A stretch of DNA of 64,000 nucleotides from an uncultured bacterium (GTDB lineage: Bacteria; Bacteroidota; Ignavibacteria; Kapaibacteriales; UBA4661): the NCBI GenBank assembly GCA_937899715.1, contig CALCNX010000089.1, positions 38,063-102,062 of the forward strand. Direction: 5' to 3'. Below, one piece after another: positions 44,951 through 53,761 of the stretch. Positions within the stretch are counted from its first letter, which is position 1, and every line of letters starts with the position of its first letter. Position numbers and translations under genes: made by a program. Below the pieces are notes generated by a model, which worked only from the letters and a program-made list of their open reading frames with translations, made no database searches and was not told where the DNA came from.

Positions 44951-45430
44951 TTAGAGGGTAGCGGAAGAGGTTCGTTGAAGTTCGGCGGCACGTTTAATAG
45001 CCTTGATAATACGCGGTTGCGTTCCACAGCGGCAGATATTGCTGATACTCGCGGTAATATCGTCATCGGTCGGGTTGGGAATATCTTTAATAAGTTTTGC
45101 CGCTGCCATCATAAATCCCGGCTGACAGTAACCACACTGCGGCACTTGCTCGTCTATCCACGCTTGCTGTATGGGATGCAATTTCTCTTCGCCGGGTGAT
45201 AACCCTTCAAGCGTTGTAATATTTTTTCCTGCGGCTTCACTCACGGGGTAGGAGCAAGAGCGGGTCGCTTCGCCGTCCACGTGCAGTGTACAAGCGCCAC
45301 AGAGGGCTTTTCCGCAACCGTACTTCGTCCCCTTCAGCCCTAATTCATCGCGCACAACCCAAAGCAATGGCATCGCGGGGTCAACGTCCACACTCGCTTT
45401 TGTGCCGTTGATGGTAAAATTGATATTCAT
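44951..45430 (-). CDS. 2Fe-2S subunit of the molybdenum hydroxylase (IorA-type)
   Basis: The 159 residues hold the two iron-sulfur domains: a ferredoxin-like part with CGKALCGAC (and YGCG) at about residues 38-50 plus a downstream Cys, and the second 2Fe-2S domain with CGYCQPG and ICRCGTQ. It passes electrons from the molybdenum site of the neighbouring subunit. The start is ATG 45430. It is the first gene of the two-gene unit. Confidence 0.94.
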   Translation of the reverse strand: MNINFTINGTKASVDVDPAMPLLWVVRDELGLKGTKYGCGKALCGACTLHVDGEATRSCSYPVSEAAGKNITTLEGLSPGEEKLHPIQQAWIDEQVPQCGYCQPGFMMAAAKLIKDIPNPTDDDITASISNICRCGTQPRIIKAIKRAAELQRTSSATL

Positions 45431-45507
45431 AACAGTATGTGTTAGTTACCTCAAAAAAGTGGACTTGATGTGAACTCCAGATGACGGTTTGCACAGGTTC
45501 GTGCTTT

Positions 45508-46179
45508 TCATTGCTTTGCCAGGGCAATAATATCGGGCACTTCCAAAATTCGTTTTTCAGAACCATACAGCACTGCGTTTATCATGGCAACTCCTACCTC
45601 AGCCAGTGTAGAAACACGGGTAGATAAAAATATCCTCAAAATAGGAAACAGCCACGAAAGATATCTGTATGGTGCAAGAGTATTTTTCAAGCCCGGTGTA
45701 GGATTCATAAATCCCGGACGGAAGGCGAATACTTGCTTAAAAGGTAATTTCGCAAGGTCGTTTTCGGTCTTGCCTTTTACTCTTGCCCACATGAGACTAC
45801 CTTGCTCGGTGCTGTCTGTACTCGCACCGGAAACATAGCAAAAAGTCATTTCAGGATTAAGCGCACTAAGCGTTTGTGCAAAACTCATTGTAAGCGAATA
45901 GGTTATGCGAGTATATTCCTCCTCACTAAGCCCCAGCGAAGAAACTCCTGCACAGAAGTAACAAGCATTGTAGCCTTTCATTTGTTCTGCAATAGCCGAA
46001 ACATCCGATAAATCACTGCGTATGATTTCCGTAAGTTTAGGATGCGTCGTTCCACATGGTTTTCTGCCCACGACCAGTACCGCTTCCACGGCAGGATGCT
46101 GCAAACACTCGTGTAGAACGCCTTCGCCGACCATACCGCTTGCGCCCGTGATGATGGCGCGTATTGCTGTTGTATTCAT
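45508..46179 (-). CDS. NAD(P)-binding Rossmann-fold protein (atypical SDR)
   Basis: The 223 residues start with the nucleotide-binding motif ITGASGMVGEGVLHE. CYFCAGVSSLGLSEEEYTRI and YVSGASTDSTEQGSLMWARV follow, with the Tyr/Lys region changed from classical SDRs to MWARVKGKTE. It resembles epimerase/HTATIP2-like proteins. It lies 13 bp downstream of the TetR gene on the same strand, so it is probably the gene that regulator controls. Its substrate is unknown. Confidence 0.82.
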   Translation of the reverse strand: MNTTAIRAIITGASGMVGEGVLHECLQHPAVEAVLVVGRKPCGTTHPKLTEIIRSDLSDVSAIAEQMKGYNACYFCAGVSSLGLSEEEYTRITYSLTMSFAQTLSALNPEMTFCYVSGASTDSTEQGSLMWARVKGKTENDLAKLPFKQVFAFRPGFMNPTPGLKNTLAPYRYLSWLFPILRIFLSTRVSTLAEVGVAMINAVLYGSEKRILEVPDIIALAKQ

Positions 46180-46192
46180 AGTTCTTTCTGTT

Positions 46193-46750
46193 TTATTCGG
46201 TTATCATGTCCCAGAACATTGTGTAGCCAATTTCAATTGCAGATTTTCGTCGGTTTGCGGGCAATGGCAATGTGTAATTGTATATACCTGTAATGTTGCT
46301 CATTGCTAATGTAAACACCATGTCCGTCGGTAAATTTTTAATGATATGGCGCTCTTTTGCTTGCTCAATCAACTCAATATGATCCAACATTTGCTCATGC
46401 AAGAGCTTATTCGGTATCTGTGCAATGTGAGGTGAAAAGTGAATTTGCTGAATATAATGAAATTTCTCAGGATTCTGCAAACCCCAATAAACCGAATGCA
46501 CATACACGGTCTTGAATTTTTTTTCTACGGTGTCGCCCGCTTTCATTTTTGAGCGTAGGTGCTTGTTCAATTCTTCCTTGACGGCAATATACAGCTCCTT
46601 TATCAAGTCTTCTTTTGCACCAAAGTAATGAAACAGCGTACCATTAGAAATACCAGCTTCTTTGGCAATTCTACTTGTCGGTGTGCCGTGGAAGCCGCAT
46701 TCCACAAAGAGCTTGAGAGCGCTGTCAAAAATTTGTTGTCGTTTATCCAT
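46193..46750 (-). CDS. TetR-family transcriptional regulator
   Basis: The 185 residues have the TetR DNA-binding helix-turn-helix at the N-terminus (IFDSALKLFVECGFHGTPTS, RIAKEAGISNGTLFHYFGAK). The rest is an all-helical ligand-binding domain with no recognisable family. It is co-transcribed with the downstream SDR gene. Repeated TTGACTGACT-type bases lie just upstream (46761-46775) and could be its own operator. Its ligand and any connection with the RTTGAYAYRTCAAC sites are unknown. Confidence 0.9.
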   Translation of the reverse strand: MDKRQQIFDSALKLFVECGFHGTPTSRIAKEAGISNGTLFHYFGAKEDLIKELYIAVKEELNKHLRSKMKAGDTVEKKFKTVYVHSVYWGLQNPEKFHYIQQIHFSPHIAQIPNKLLHEQMLDHIELIEQAKERHIIKNLPTDMVFTLAMSNITGIYNYTLPLPANRRKSAIEIGYTMFWDMITE

Positions 46751-46760
46751 TACCGTATTA

Positions 46761-46775
46761 TTGACTGACTAATCA
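46761..46775. promoter_or_regulatory. imperfect palindrome upstream of the TetR gene
   Basis: TTGACTGACTAATCA lies 11 bp before the TetR ATG. About half its positions are symmetric (TGA...TCA ends). Autoregulation is plausible but unproven. Confidence 0.25.
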
Positions 46776-46848
46776 CTCTACAAAATAATCGTAAATATTT
46801 GAATTGTCAAGCGTTTTTTCTTCCTTAAAAAATGACGCTATCACCTCA

Positions 46849-46886
46849 CAAAATGCAAAAGGCTCGACAGTATATACTGCCGAGCC
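46849..46886 (-). terminator. terminator after the S9 peptidase gene
   Basis: AGGCTCG-A-CAGTA and TACTG-C-CGAGCCT (46860-46886) form a stem. On the minus strand it is followed by TTTTGCATTTTG. It lies 33 bp after the peptidase stop. Confidence 0.7.
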
Positions 46887-46918
46887 TCTGTGCGCAAATT
46901 GCTATTCAAATACAGCGC

Positions 46919-49699
46919 TTACTGCTGTAATTCCGATGTAACGATAGCTCCATTCATCTGCGGAAGGCTCTGGCGCTCCTTGAGCAATTTACCGCCTTCT
47001 TTTGCCACCCAAATTGTGCTTCCTCCAGCATCACCGCCAGACGGCATCACTTCTACCTTGTACGCCATGAATTTTCCTGCCGGAACCGTAATTTCTTCCG
47101 TGCCCACCACAGCAAGTTCCATTTGCTTCGCAGACTGCGCCATCATATCGAAGTTTTGGAATGTCGTTTTGTAGCCCTCTGCAAGCGGTAACGTCGCCAG
47201 AATCGTGGACGTGCCTGTTCCATCGGCAAAAAGGACACCTTCGATATCTTTGTCAATTTTGCTGTTTCCCATTGGGCTTTCGACCGTACCTTTGACATTG
47301 CTGCCGTTGTAGTCCAGCGCAATATTCATCGGACCCTGCTTCACACGGCGTTTGACAGGCGCAAGCGTCCCTTTGAGCACTTCTGCTTCGTCAGAAACAG
47401 AACCCATCGGGCTTTGTGAGGTTTCGGTAATTTTCCAATTTTTACCTGCGTCTGTAATTTCAGTCGTTTTAGTCATCTCAATTTTACGCCCACCCACTTC
47501 AAGCACAATTTTGTAGCTTGTTTTACCCGGTTTGAGGTCGGATGCGGGCTTGGCGGTCATTGGCTTTGGCGCATCTGCTTTTACTTCCGGCTTTTTCGGA
47601 AGCTCTACCGTTGCCACGTCCACCGTTATCTCCTTCAGCCGTGCGGCAATTGCTTCCGGCATGGATTCTTGAAAGCGACCGCCAAGGTGCTTTGCTAAGA
47701 ATTTTTCTGCCGCCGCCAAGAACGCCATATTGTTCACCGGACGCGCAAAACCGTGCCCCTCATCGGGTGCAAGAATGTACTCGACGGGATACTTTCGGTC
47801 ACGAAGTGCGGCAACGATTTGGTCTGCTTCTGCTTTCTTCACGCGCGGGTCGTTTGCGCCTTGTACCACCATAAGCGGTGTTGTGATTTTATCGGCAAAG
47901 TTCAGTGGCGACTGACGATTAAGCTGCTTCTTGCCTTCGGGGGTCGTCGGGTCGCCCATGCGCAAATAAAACACTTTACGAATAGATTCCCAGTACGGCG
48001 GAATGGAGTTGAGCAGCGTTATTAAGTTCGAGGGAGCAACAATCGCCACCGCAGCTGCATAGAGGTCAGGCGTGAAGGTTACGCCCGCAAGTGTCGCATA
48101 ACCGCCGTAACTGCCACCCATGATACCGACACGCTTGGGGTCAACAATGCCTTCGGTAACAAGGTGCTGAACGCCGTAGCTGATGTCGTCTTGCATGAGG
48201 TCGCCCCATTGCTTGTTGCCCGCATTAAGGAATTTTTTGCCATAACCCGTGGAAGCGCGGAAATTTGGCTGCAAAACCGCATACCCACGATTTGAGAGGA
48301 ATTGTGCGTAGGAATCATAGCCCCACGTGTCTCGTCCCCAGGGACCACCGTGTGGATTGACCACGAGCGGCAGATTCTTTACTGTTTTCAGGTCATAGCC
48401 TTTGGGAAGTGTCAAGTAGGCAGGGATTTCCAGACCGTCCGATGATTTATAGCGAATCGCAAGCATCGGCGCAAGGTCTTTGCTTGGCAAATTCGGGCGT
48501 GGGCGGTATTGGAACGTAACTTTTTTCGTTTTGCGGTCAAAGAGATAGACTGCGCCGGGGTCAACATCACTGCTTGCGGTTACTAGCCAAAAGCGCTCGT
48601 CTTTGGTGCTGGAACCTAAGGCAATATCAGTGTTAGGGAGTTGTTTCTCTAGGAGTTTGTAGTCTGCCGCATAGTCTTTATCTTTCCAGTACATTCTTGT
48701 ACGGTCGTCTTCGTAGGTGGTAACAATCATCTCTCCTGTAACATCAGAGAACGCTGCACCGCCGAAATCTACGCGCTTCAGGGGGTCTTCTTCTACAAGC
48801 TCTTCTTTTCCTGTGGCAGGGTCGAAGAGAACAAGGCGCGTCAGGTCAATGGCATCGGTTTTATTTGTGACCATATAAACACGTTTGTTGTCCTTGTGGA
48901 AGCGCACAGGATAAGCAGTTTCAAGGGCACTAACGCTATATACCGCGACAAGCGTGTCCTTGTCAACACGCAGCACTTCGGTCGAGCCATCTGGGAGTGA
49001 GCGCAGCCCAAGGCGCAGATTATCGGCATTGTCAAACTGCCAGCCCACAATGCGGTCAGTGTTTTTGCGCAAAAGCGTTTTTTCGCCCGTGGAAAGGCTT
49101 AGCTTGTAAAGGTCGTGCCATGCTTGATCGCGGTCGTTTAAGCCAATGTACAGAATGTCGGGTGTTGTTTTCGGTACAGCATAAATCTGAACACGAACAC
49201 CTTTCAAGCCCGTCAAATCACGTTGCGCCGGAACATCCTGTCCGGGAGCGGCTGCGCCGTCAGGCTTCACAGCGTACACGTTAAAGTTCTCATCGCCACC
49301 TTTGTCCTGCGAATAGAGAACATATTTGCCGTCGCGCGACCAGAAATAGCCGCGAATAGGGCGCGTAGTGTCCGCCGTGATGGGGCGCGCCTTCGTAAAG
49401 GCTTCGTCAATCTTTTTTACCCAGATATTCCGCGTGCCTTTGTGCGGCTTGATAAACGTCATAAATTTGCCGTCGGGCGAAAGCTGTGCGCCGGATATTT
49501 CGGGGTCGCCAAAGAAAATTTCACGGTCAATAATTGGCGTTGCTTGTACAGAAGCTGCCTGTGTAGAAGCAGATTGCGTGGATGTTACCGAAGCGACAGA
49601 TGTTTTTTTCTGCGCTAATGCCGATTGTAGGTGTACGGAGGAAATGCCAAGCGTACAGACAAGGGCTGCTGAGAGCAAAAATTGGGATAATCGTTGCAT
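46919..49699 (-). CDS. S9-family prolyl oligopeptidase with extra C-terminal domain
   Basis: From ATG 49699 the protein has 926 residues, with a signal peptide ending near LAQ and an Ala/Thr/Ser-rich linker. A beta-propeller part follows (WVKKIDEAFTKARPI, DGKYVLYSQDKGGDENFNVY), and then the hydrolase core with the nucleophile motif GGSYGGYATLAG, the Asp of QGANDPRVKKAEADQI and the His of DEGHGF. About 210 further residues form a second domain absent from typical S9 peptidases (YKIVLEVGGRKIEMTKTTEI, GTEEITVPAGKFMAYKVEVM), reminiscent of DUF3108-like beta domains. It is probably periplasmic or outer-membrane associated. The ORF to 49822 adds residues before the signal peptide. Confidence 0.92.
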   Translation of the reverse strand: MQRLSQFLLSAALVCTLGISSVHLQSALAQKKTSVASVTSTQSASTQAASVQATPIIDREIFFGDPEISGAQLSPDGKFMTFIKPHKGTRNIWVKKIDEAFTKARPITADTTRPIRGYFWSRDGKYVLYSQDKGGDENFNVYAVKPDGAAAPGQDVPAQRDLTGLKGVRVQIYAVPKTTPDILYIGLNDRDQAWHDLYKLSLSTGEKTLLRKNTDRIVGWQFDNADNLRLGLRSLPDGSTEVLRVDKDTLVAVYSVSALETAYPVRFHKDNKRVYMVTNKTDAIDLTRLVLFDPATGKEELVEEDPLKRVDFGGAAFSDVTGEMIVTTYEDDRTRMYWKDKDYAADYKLLEKQLPNTDIALGSSTKDERFWLVTASSDVDPGAVYLFDRKTKKVTFQYRPRPNLPSKDLAPMLAIRYKSSDGLEIPAYLTLPKGYDLKTVKNLPLVVNPHGGPWGRDTWGYDSYAQFLSNRGYAVLQPNFRASTGYGKKFLNAGNKQWGDLMQDDISYGVQHLVTEGIVDPKRVGIMGGSYGGYATLAGVTFTPDLYAAAVAIVAPSNLITLLNSIPPYWESIRKVFYLRMGDPTTPEGKKQLNRQSPLNFADKITTPLMVVQGANDPRVKKAEADQIVAALRDRKYPVEYILAPDEGHGFARPVNNMAFLAAAEKFLAKHLGGRFQESMPEAIAARLKEITVDVATVELPKKPEVKADAPKPMTAKPASDLKPGKTSYKIVLEVGGRKIEMTKTTEITDAGKNWKITETSQSPMGSVSDEAEVLKGTLAPVKRRVKQGPMNIALDYNGSNVKGTVESPMGNSKIDKDIEGVLFADGTGTSTILATLPLAEGYKTTFQNFDMMAQSAKQMELAVVGTEEITVPAGKFMAYKVEVMPSGGDAGGSTIWVAKEGGKLLKERQSLPQMNGAIVTSELQQ

Positions 49700-49853
49700 A
49701 GATCCAGAAAATTGGTTGAATGAAAATGGGGCGTAGGTTTGTGGCACAAGTACGCCATAAATTGAAGTGCGGTATTTGCGTTTGTTTTTTTCAAAGACAA
49801 GAAACTTAAGTTCACGAAGCAAAAATACGAGATTTCGGAGAATTACGATAAGC

Positions 49854-49893
49854 CATAAAAAAAGCGCAATCGGCAGACTGCCAATTGCGCTTT
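49854..49893 (-). terminator. terminator of the Lys/Glu-rich small gene
   Basis: AAAGCGCAATCGGCA (49861-49875) pairs with TGCCAATTGCGCTTT (49879-49893), with one mismatch. The minus-strand T run comes from AAAAAA to the left. Confidence 0.75.
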
Positions 49894-49921
49894 ATCAGAT
49901 GCTGGAGCAAAGTCAGAGAAA

Positions 49922-50098
49922 TTATTTTTTCTCTTCTTTTTTCTCCATTTTGTCTTCTTTTTTCTCTTTTTTCTCTTTTTTTGCTTTTTTCTTCATCTCT
50001 TTTTTCTCTTCTTTTGGAGCGTCTTGAGCGAAGGTAAATGCTGGAGCTACAACGCTAACAGCAAGCAAAAAGGCGAGTGTGCCAAGGACTTTACGCAT
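49922..50098 (-). CDS. small secreted Lys/Glu-rich protein
   Basis: From ATG 50098 the protein has 58 residues: a signal peptide (MRKVLGTLAFLLAVSVVAPA, cut near FAQ) followed by a highly charged tail of Lys and Glu (for example KEEKKEMKKKAKKEKKEK). Its DNA is a long pyrimidine-rich run on the plus strand. I recognise no family. The tail would be disordered or a single charged helix in the periplasm. The ORF up to 50194 adds 32 residues before the signal peptide and is less likely. Terminator downstream supports a real gene. Confidence 0.55.
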   Translation of the reverse strand: MRKVLGTLAFLLAVSVVAPAFTFAQDAPKEEKKEMKKKAKKEKKEKKEDKMEKKEEKK

Positions 50099-50286
50099 AT
50101 TTTTTTCCCAGAAATGTGGGTTGAACAATAAAGAATTACAAATACGACCGCAAAGATAGAAGAAACACACTTCATTGTCAAGTATTTTTGTCATTTTTTG
50201 CCCGAAAATTTGTGCGTAAATTCGCGCACGGTAGTACGATATTTCGTTCTATCTCAATTCTCGCATACTTATTCCGTAAGGAGATA

Positions 50287-51291
50287 ATGGCTGTGGCTTC
50301 TATTAAACCTCGCGTTGCGATTGTCTTTACTGGCGGCACAATCTCAATGAAAATGGACAATGCTTTTGGTGGCGTTGTACCTGCCTTATCGGCAGAAGAA
50401 ATTTTAGCGCTCTCCCCTTCTATTCATGCCCTAACCGACCTCGAAGCCAGTGAATTCGGGCGTTATCCGGGTCCGCACATTACGCCGGAGCTTATGCTAG
50501 AACTTTCGCACCACGTGCAAGCGCTTGCCGACCAGCCCGCCATACAAGGCATTGTCATTACGCATGGCACAGACACACTCGAAGAAACCGCATATTTCCT
50601 TGATTGCACAGTCAATACCGTCAAGCCGATTGTGATTGTAGGCTCTATGCGCAACTCGTCTGAACCCGATTGGGACGGACCGCGCAATCTCCGCGATGCC
50701 GTGCTGCTCGCACTCAGCCCCAAATCGCGTGGAATGGGTGTGATGGTCTGTCTTGCCGATAGCATTCAAGCAGCTTCGGAGGTTTCAAAGATGGACACAA
50801 GCAACCTCAGCACATTTGAGAGCAGTAATTTCGGTCCTTTGGGACGCATTGTCAATGGGGCTGTACTGCTCTATCGGCAGCCGGTTCGACGCGATTCTTT
50901 TACAGTTAATGAACTCCCTCGTTTTGTGCCGATTATTAAGTGCTATACCTCGTCCGAGTCTGAATTGATGCGACTTGCATTGGAAAGCAGTACGCCGCCG
51001 GAAGGTATTGTTATTGAAGCGATGGGCGTGGGGAACGTGCCGCCGCCCGTTTTTCATCAAATTGTTCGGGCTTTGGAGCGAAATATACCCGTTGTCTTGA
51101 CTTCGCGCTGCCCCATTGGGCGTGTGGAGCATCTCTATGCCTACGAGGGAGCAGGAAAGCATCTCTACGAAGCAGGAGTAATTTTTGCCGATTATCTCAC
51201 CGGACAAAAGGCACGAATCAAGCTCATTGCGGCATTGGGAGCTGGCTATACGCTTTCACAAATTCGGACGGCTTTTGAATGGGCGGAATAA
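50287..51291 (+). CDS. L-asparaginase
   Basis: The enzyme hydrolyses asparagine to aspartate and ammonia. The 334 residues carry both catalytic Thr motifs: VFTGGTISM at the start and ITHGTDTLEETAYFL near residue 100. No signal peptide is present, so the cytoplasmic type is likely. An AAGGAG lies at 50278-50283; it is close to ATG 50287 (3 bp) and better spaced for GTG 50293, so the start is uncertain by two codons. The reading frame back to 50188 was rejected. alr follows 25 bp later. Confidence 0.93.
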   Translation: MAVASIKPRVAIVFTGGTISMKMDNAFGGVVPALSAEEILALSPSIHALTDLEASEFGRYPGPHITPELMLELSHHVQALADQPAIQGIVITHGTDTLEETAYFLDCTVNTVKPIVIVGSMRNSSEPDWDGPRNLRDAVLLALSPKSRGMGVMVCLADSIQAASEVSKMDTSNLSTFESSNFGPLGRIVNGAVLLYRQPVRRDSFTVNELPRFVPIIKCYTSSESELMRLALESSTPPEGIVIEAMGVGNVPPPVFHQIVRALERNIPVVLTSRCPIGRVEHLYAYEGAGKHLYEAGVIFADYLTGQKARIKLIAALGAGYTLSQIRTAFEWAE

Positions 51292-51316
51292 AACACCTCA
51301 ACCACAGACCAAGACA

Positions 51317-52498
51317 ATGAACTATACGACCCGCGACTATCCTCAAGAATATCCACTCCGCACAACTATCGCCGAAATAGATTTGGCAAGGCTTCGGGCT
51401 AATTTCCGTGCAATAGCCGCACGTGCAGGCAACGCCGCCATTATGCCAGTCGTCAAAGCCGATGCTTACGGACATGGCATTGTGCCTTGTGCTGAAGCGT
51501 TAGTTCAAGAAGGAGCCGCTACGCTGGGCGTAGCATTTGCAGCCGAAGCAGAGCCACTCCGCACAGACAGACGCATTCCCTACGAAACACCGATTGCGGT
51601 CGTAACACCACCTTTTCCGCATGGTGCTGCGGAGTATTGCCGTCTAAACTTAGAATTTTGTGCCGCCTCGCTTGAGACCATGCGAGCATTTTCTGCCGAA
51701 GCCGCGCGAACCGGACGCACACTGAAGGCACATCTCACGATTGATACCGGAATGCACCGCGACGGAATACAAACGCACGAGGCGCTTGAATTTATGCGCT
51801 CAGTAGAGCATTTGCCCAACATTGTCATACACGGAATCTGTACGCACTTTGCCACTTCCGATGAAGCCGATACGTCCTACTTCCACCTCCAAGTACAACG
51901 TTTCCGTGATACCATCCAAACCTTGCACGATGCCGGATATAACTTTCACTACATTCATGCCGCCAATAGTGGAGCTGTTGCGAACACAAGCGTAGAAGCT
52001 CTCTTCACGCTTATTCGTCCCGGAATTGCCCTCTATGGCTACAATCCTTCGGATGAACTGAGCGAACCTCTGGATGTGAAGCCCGTGATGGCTCTTAAAA
52101 CAAGCATTATCTCGCTTCGCAGGCTTGCTGCCGGAGAACCGATAAGCTACGGGCGACACTACACCACGCTCCGCGAAACAACTATTGCGACCATTCCGAT
52201 TGGTTATGCAGATGGTCTTCGGCGTAATCTGACTGAAAAGCTGCGCGTGATGATTGGTGGGCGGTACTTTCCCGTTGTCGGCACAATTTGCATGGATCAG
52301 TGCATGGTGGATATTGGTGATGCTCCCTTTGCTGTTGGCGAAACGGTGCAGCTCCTTGGTTCGCAGAAGTCCGCATTTGCAGAAGTCGAGGAAATCCGTA
52401 TTGATGCCAACGACTGGGCGCAGCAACTCCGCACGATACCGTATGAAATTTTAACCGGCATTACCGCCCGTGTGCCGCGTATTTACTTCACTTCTTGA
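51317..52498 (+). CDS. alr: alanine racemase
   Basis: Alr makes D-alanine for peptidoglycan with PLP. The 393 residues begin with the barrel; the PLP lysine is in MPVVKADAYGHGIVP. The stretches THFATSDEAD, ANSGAV, RPGIALYGYNP and CMDQCMVDIGD are family signatures. The start ATG 51317 lies 25 bp after the asparaginase stop, and the two may be co-transcribed. The reading frame starting earlier, at 51185, overlaps that gene and was rejected. Confidence 0.96.
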   Translation: MNYTTRDYPQEYPLRTTIAEIDLARLRANFRAIAARAGNAAIMPVVKADAYGHGIVPCAEALVQEGAATLGVAFAAEAEPLRTDRRIPYETPIAVVTPPFPHGAAEYCRLNLEFCAASLETMRAFSAEAARTGRTLKAHLTIDTGMHRDGIQTHEALEFMRSVEHLPNIVIHGICTHFATSDEADTSYFHLQVQRFRDTIQTLHDAGYNFHYIHAANSGAVANTSVEALFTLIRPGIALYGYNPSDELSEPLDVKPVMALKTSIISLRRLAAGEPISYGRHYTTLRETTIATIPIGYADGLRRNLTEKLRVMIGGRYFPVVGTICMDQCMVDIGDAPFAVGETVQLLGSQKSAFAEVEEIRIDANDWAQQLRTIPYEILTGITARVPRIYFTS

Positions 52499-52505
52499 AT
52501 TTTTA

Positions 52506-53630
52506 ATGAAAACTTTTGCACTCATACTAGCAGGCGGCGGCGGTATCCGGCTTTGGCCTCTTAGCCGCGAAAATAAACCGAAGCAGTTTTTACCGCTTTT
52601 CGAGAACACTCAGCAAGAACCGCAATCGCTCATTCAGCAAACCTACGAGCGCCTGCGCCTGATGTTCCCGCCAGAGGACATCTTCGTCATCACAAGCGAG
52701 AATTTGTCTGAGCTTACTCGTGCGCAACTGCCGGAACTTCCAACGGACAATCTTATTATGGAGCCATTCGGGCGCAATACGGCGGCTGCGATTGGGCTGG
52801 CTCTCATCCACCTTCAGCACCGTATGGAAGAACGCAAGGAAGAAGAATTCGTCGCAGCGGTCTTTCCTTCCGACCATCTTATTGCCAATCGCCGCGATTT
52901 TCTCTACTCGTCGGCGCTGGCTTCTGAAACGGCTGCTATTACCGAAGGCGTGATTGTGCTTGGTGTACAGCCCACACGCCCCGAAACGGGCTTGGGATAT
53001 ATTCAGGCATTCGACGAAACACCACGTGTGGTGGAAGATTTTGTTAGCCCGCTTCAGGCGATGCGAAAAGTGCTGACCTTTGCAGAAAAACCGGATATAG
53101 AAACTGCAATTCGCTTTCTTAATTCTGGTGATTTTTTGTGGAATACTGGTATCTTCTTCTCTCGTTCGTCGGTTTTGTGGAAAAATTACGAAGAATTCTT
53201 ACCAGACCATGTTCACATTCTCCGCTTGCTGCAAAAGCACCTCGGCAAAGACACTTACGACGACACGCTGCGCATGGTCTATCGCCAATTCCGCTCTACG
53301 TCTATTGACTACGGTGTAATGGAAAAAGCACGAAACTCCTACGTGATAGAAGGAGCATTCGACTGGAGCGACCTCAGTTCATGGGATTCGATGTATCAGC
53401 TTGCCCCGAAGGACGCAGCAGACAATGCTTTTGAGGGAGAGGTGATAGCAGTGAATGTGAGCAATTCCTACATCAAAGCAGAAAAAAAACTGATTGCCCT
53501 CGTGGATGTGGACGATTTAATCGTCGTGGAGACCGAAGATGCGCTTGTTATCTGCCGCAACGGGCATGGGCAGGACGTGAAAGAAATCGTGGATTTTCTC
53601 AGGCGCAAGCAGATGAAAGATTTTTTGTGA
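52506..53630 (+). CDS. manC: mannose-1-phosphate guanylyltransferase
   Basis: The enzyme makes GDP-mannose from mannose-1-phosphate and GTP for polysaccharide synthesis. The 374 residues start with the nucleotide-binding motif LILAGGGGIRLWPLSRENKP, PKQFLPL follows, and FAEKPDIETAIRFL plus the Asp-containing GAFDWSDLSSWDSM are present. The long isomerase domain of bifunctional forms is absent. It lies 7 bp after alr, so it is in the same operon. A glycosyltransferase is encoded 1.8 kb downstream. Confidence 0.93.
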   Translation: MKTFALILAGGGGIRLWPLSRENKPKQFLPLFENTQQEPQSLIQQTYERLRLMFPPEDIFVITSENLSELTRAQLPELPTDNLIMEPFGRNTAAAIGLALIHLQHRMEERKEEEFVAAVFPSDHLIANRRDFLYSSALASETAAITEGVIVLGVQPTRPETGLGYIQAFDETPRVVEDFVSPLQAMRKVLTFAEKPDIETAIRFLNSGDFLWNTGIFFSRSSVLWKNYEEFLPDHVHILRLLQKHLGKDTYDDTLRMVYRQFRSTSIDYGVMEKARNSYVIEGAFDWSDLSSWDSMYQLAPKDAADNAFEGEVIAVNVSNSYIKAEKKLIALVDVDDLIVVETEDALVICRNGHGQDVKEIVDFLRRKQMKDFL

Positions 53631-53761
53631 GATACCTCAAGTTCACAATATTTTCTCGTCCCCAGAATCCCAATTTTATCCTATATTCGTGGCTGTGGTG
53701 CTTGGGAAAAGCCAACCAACATTGTAAATTCATCATTCGTCATTTCTCATTCAAAAAAATC

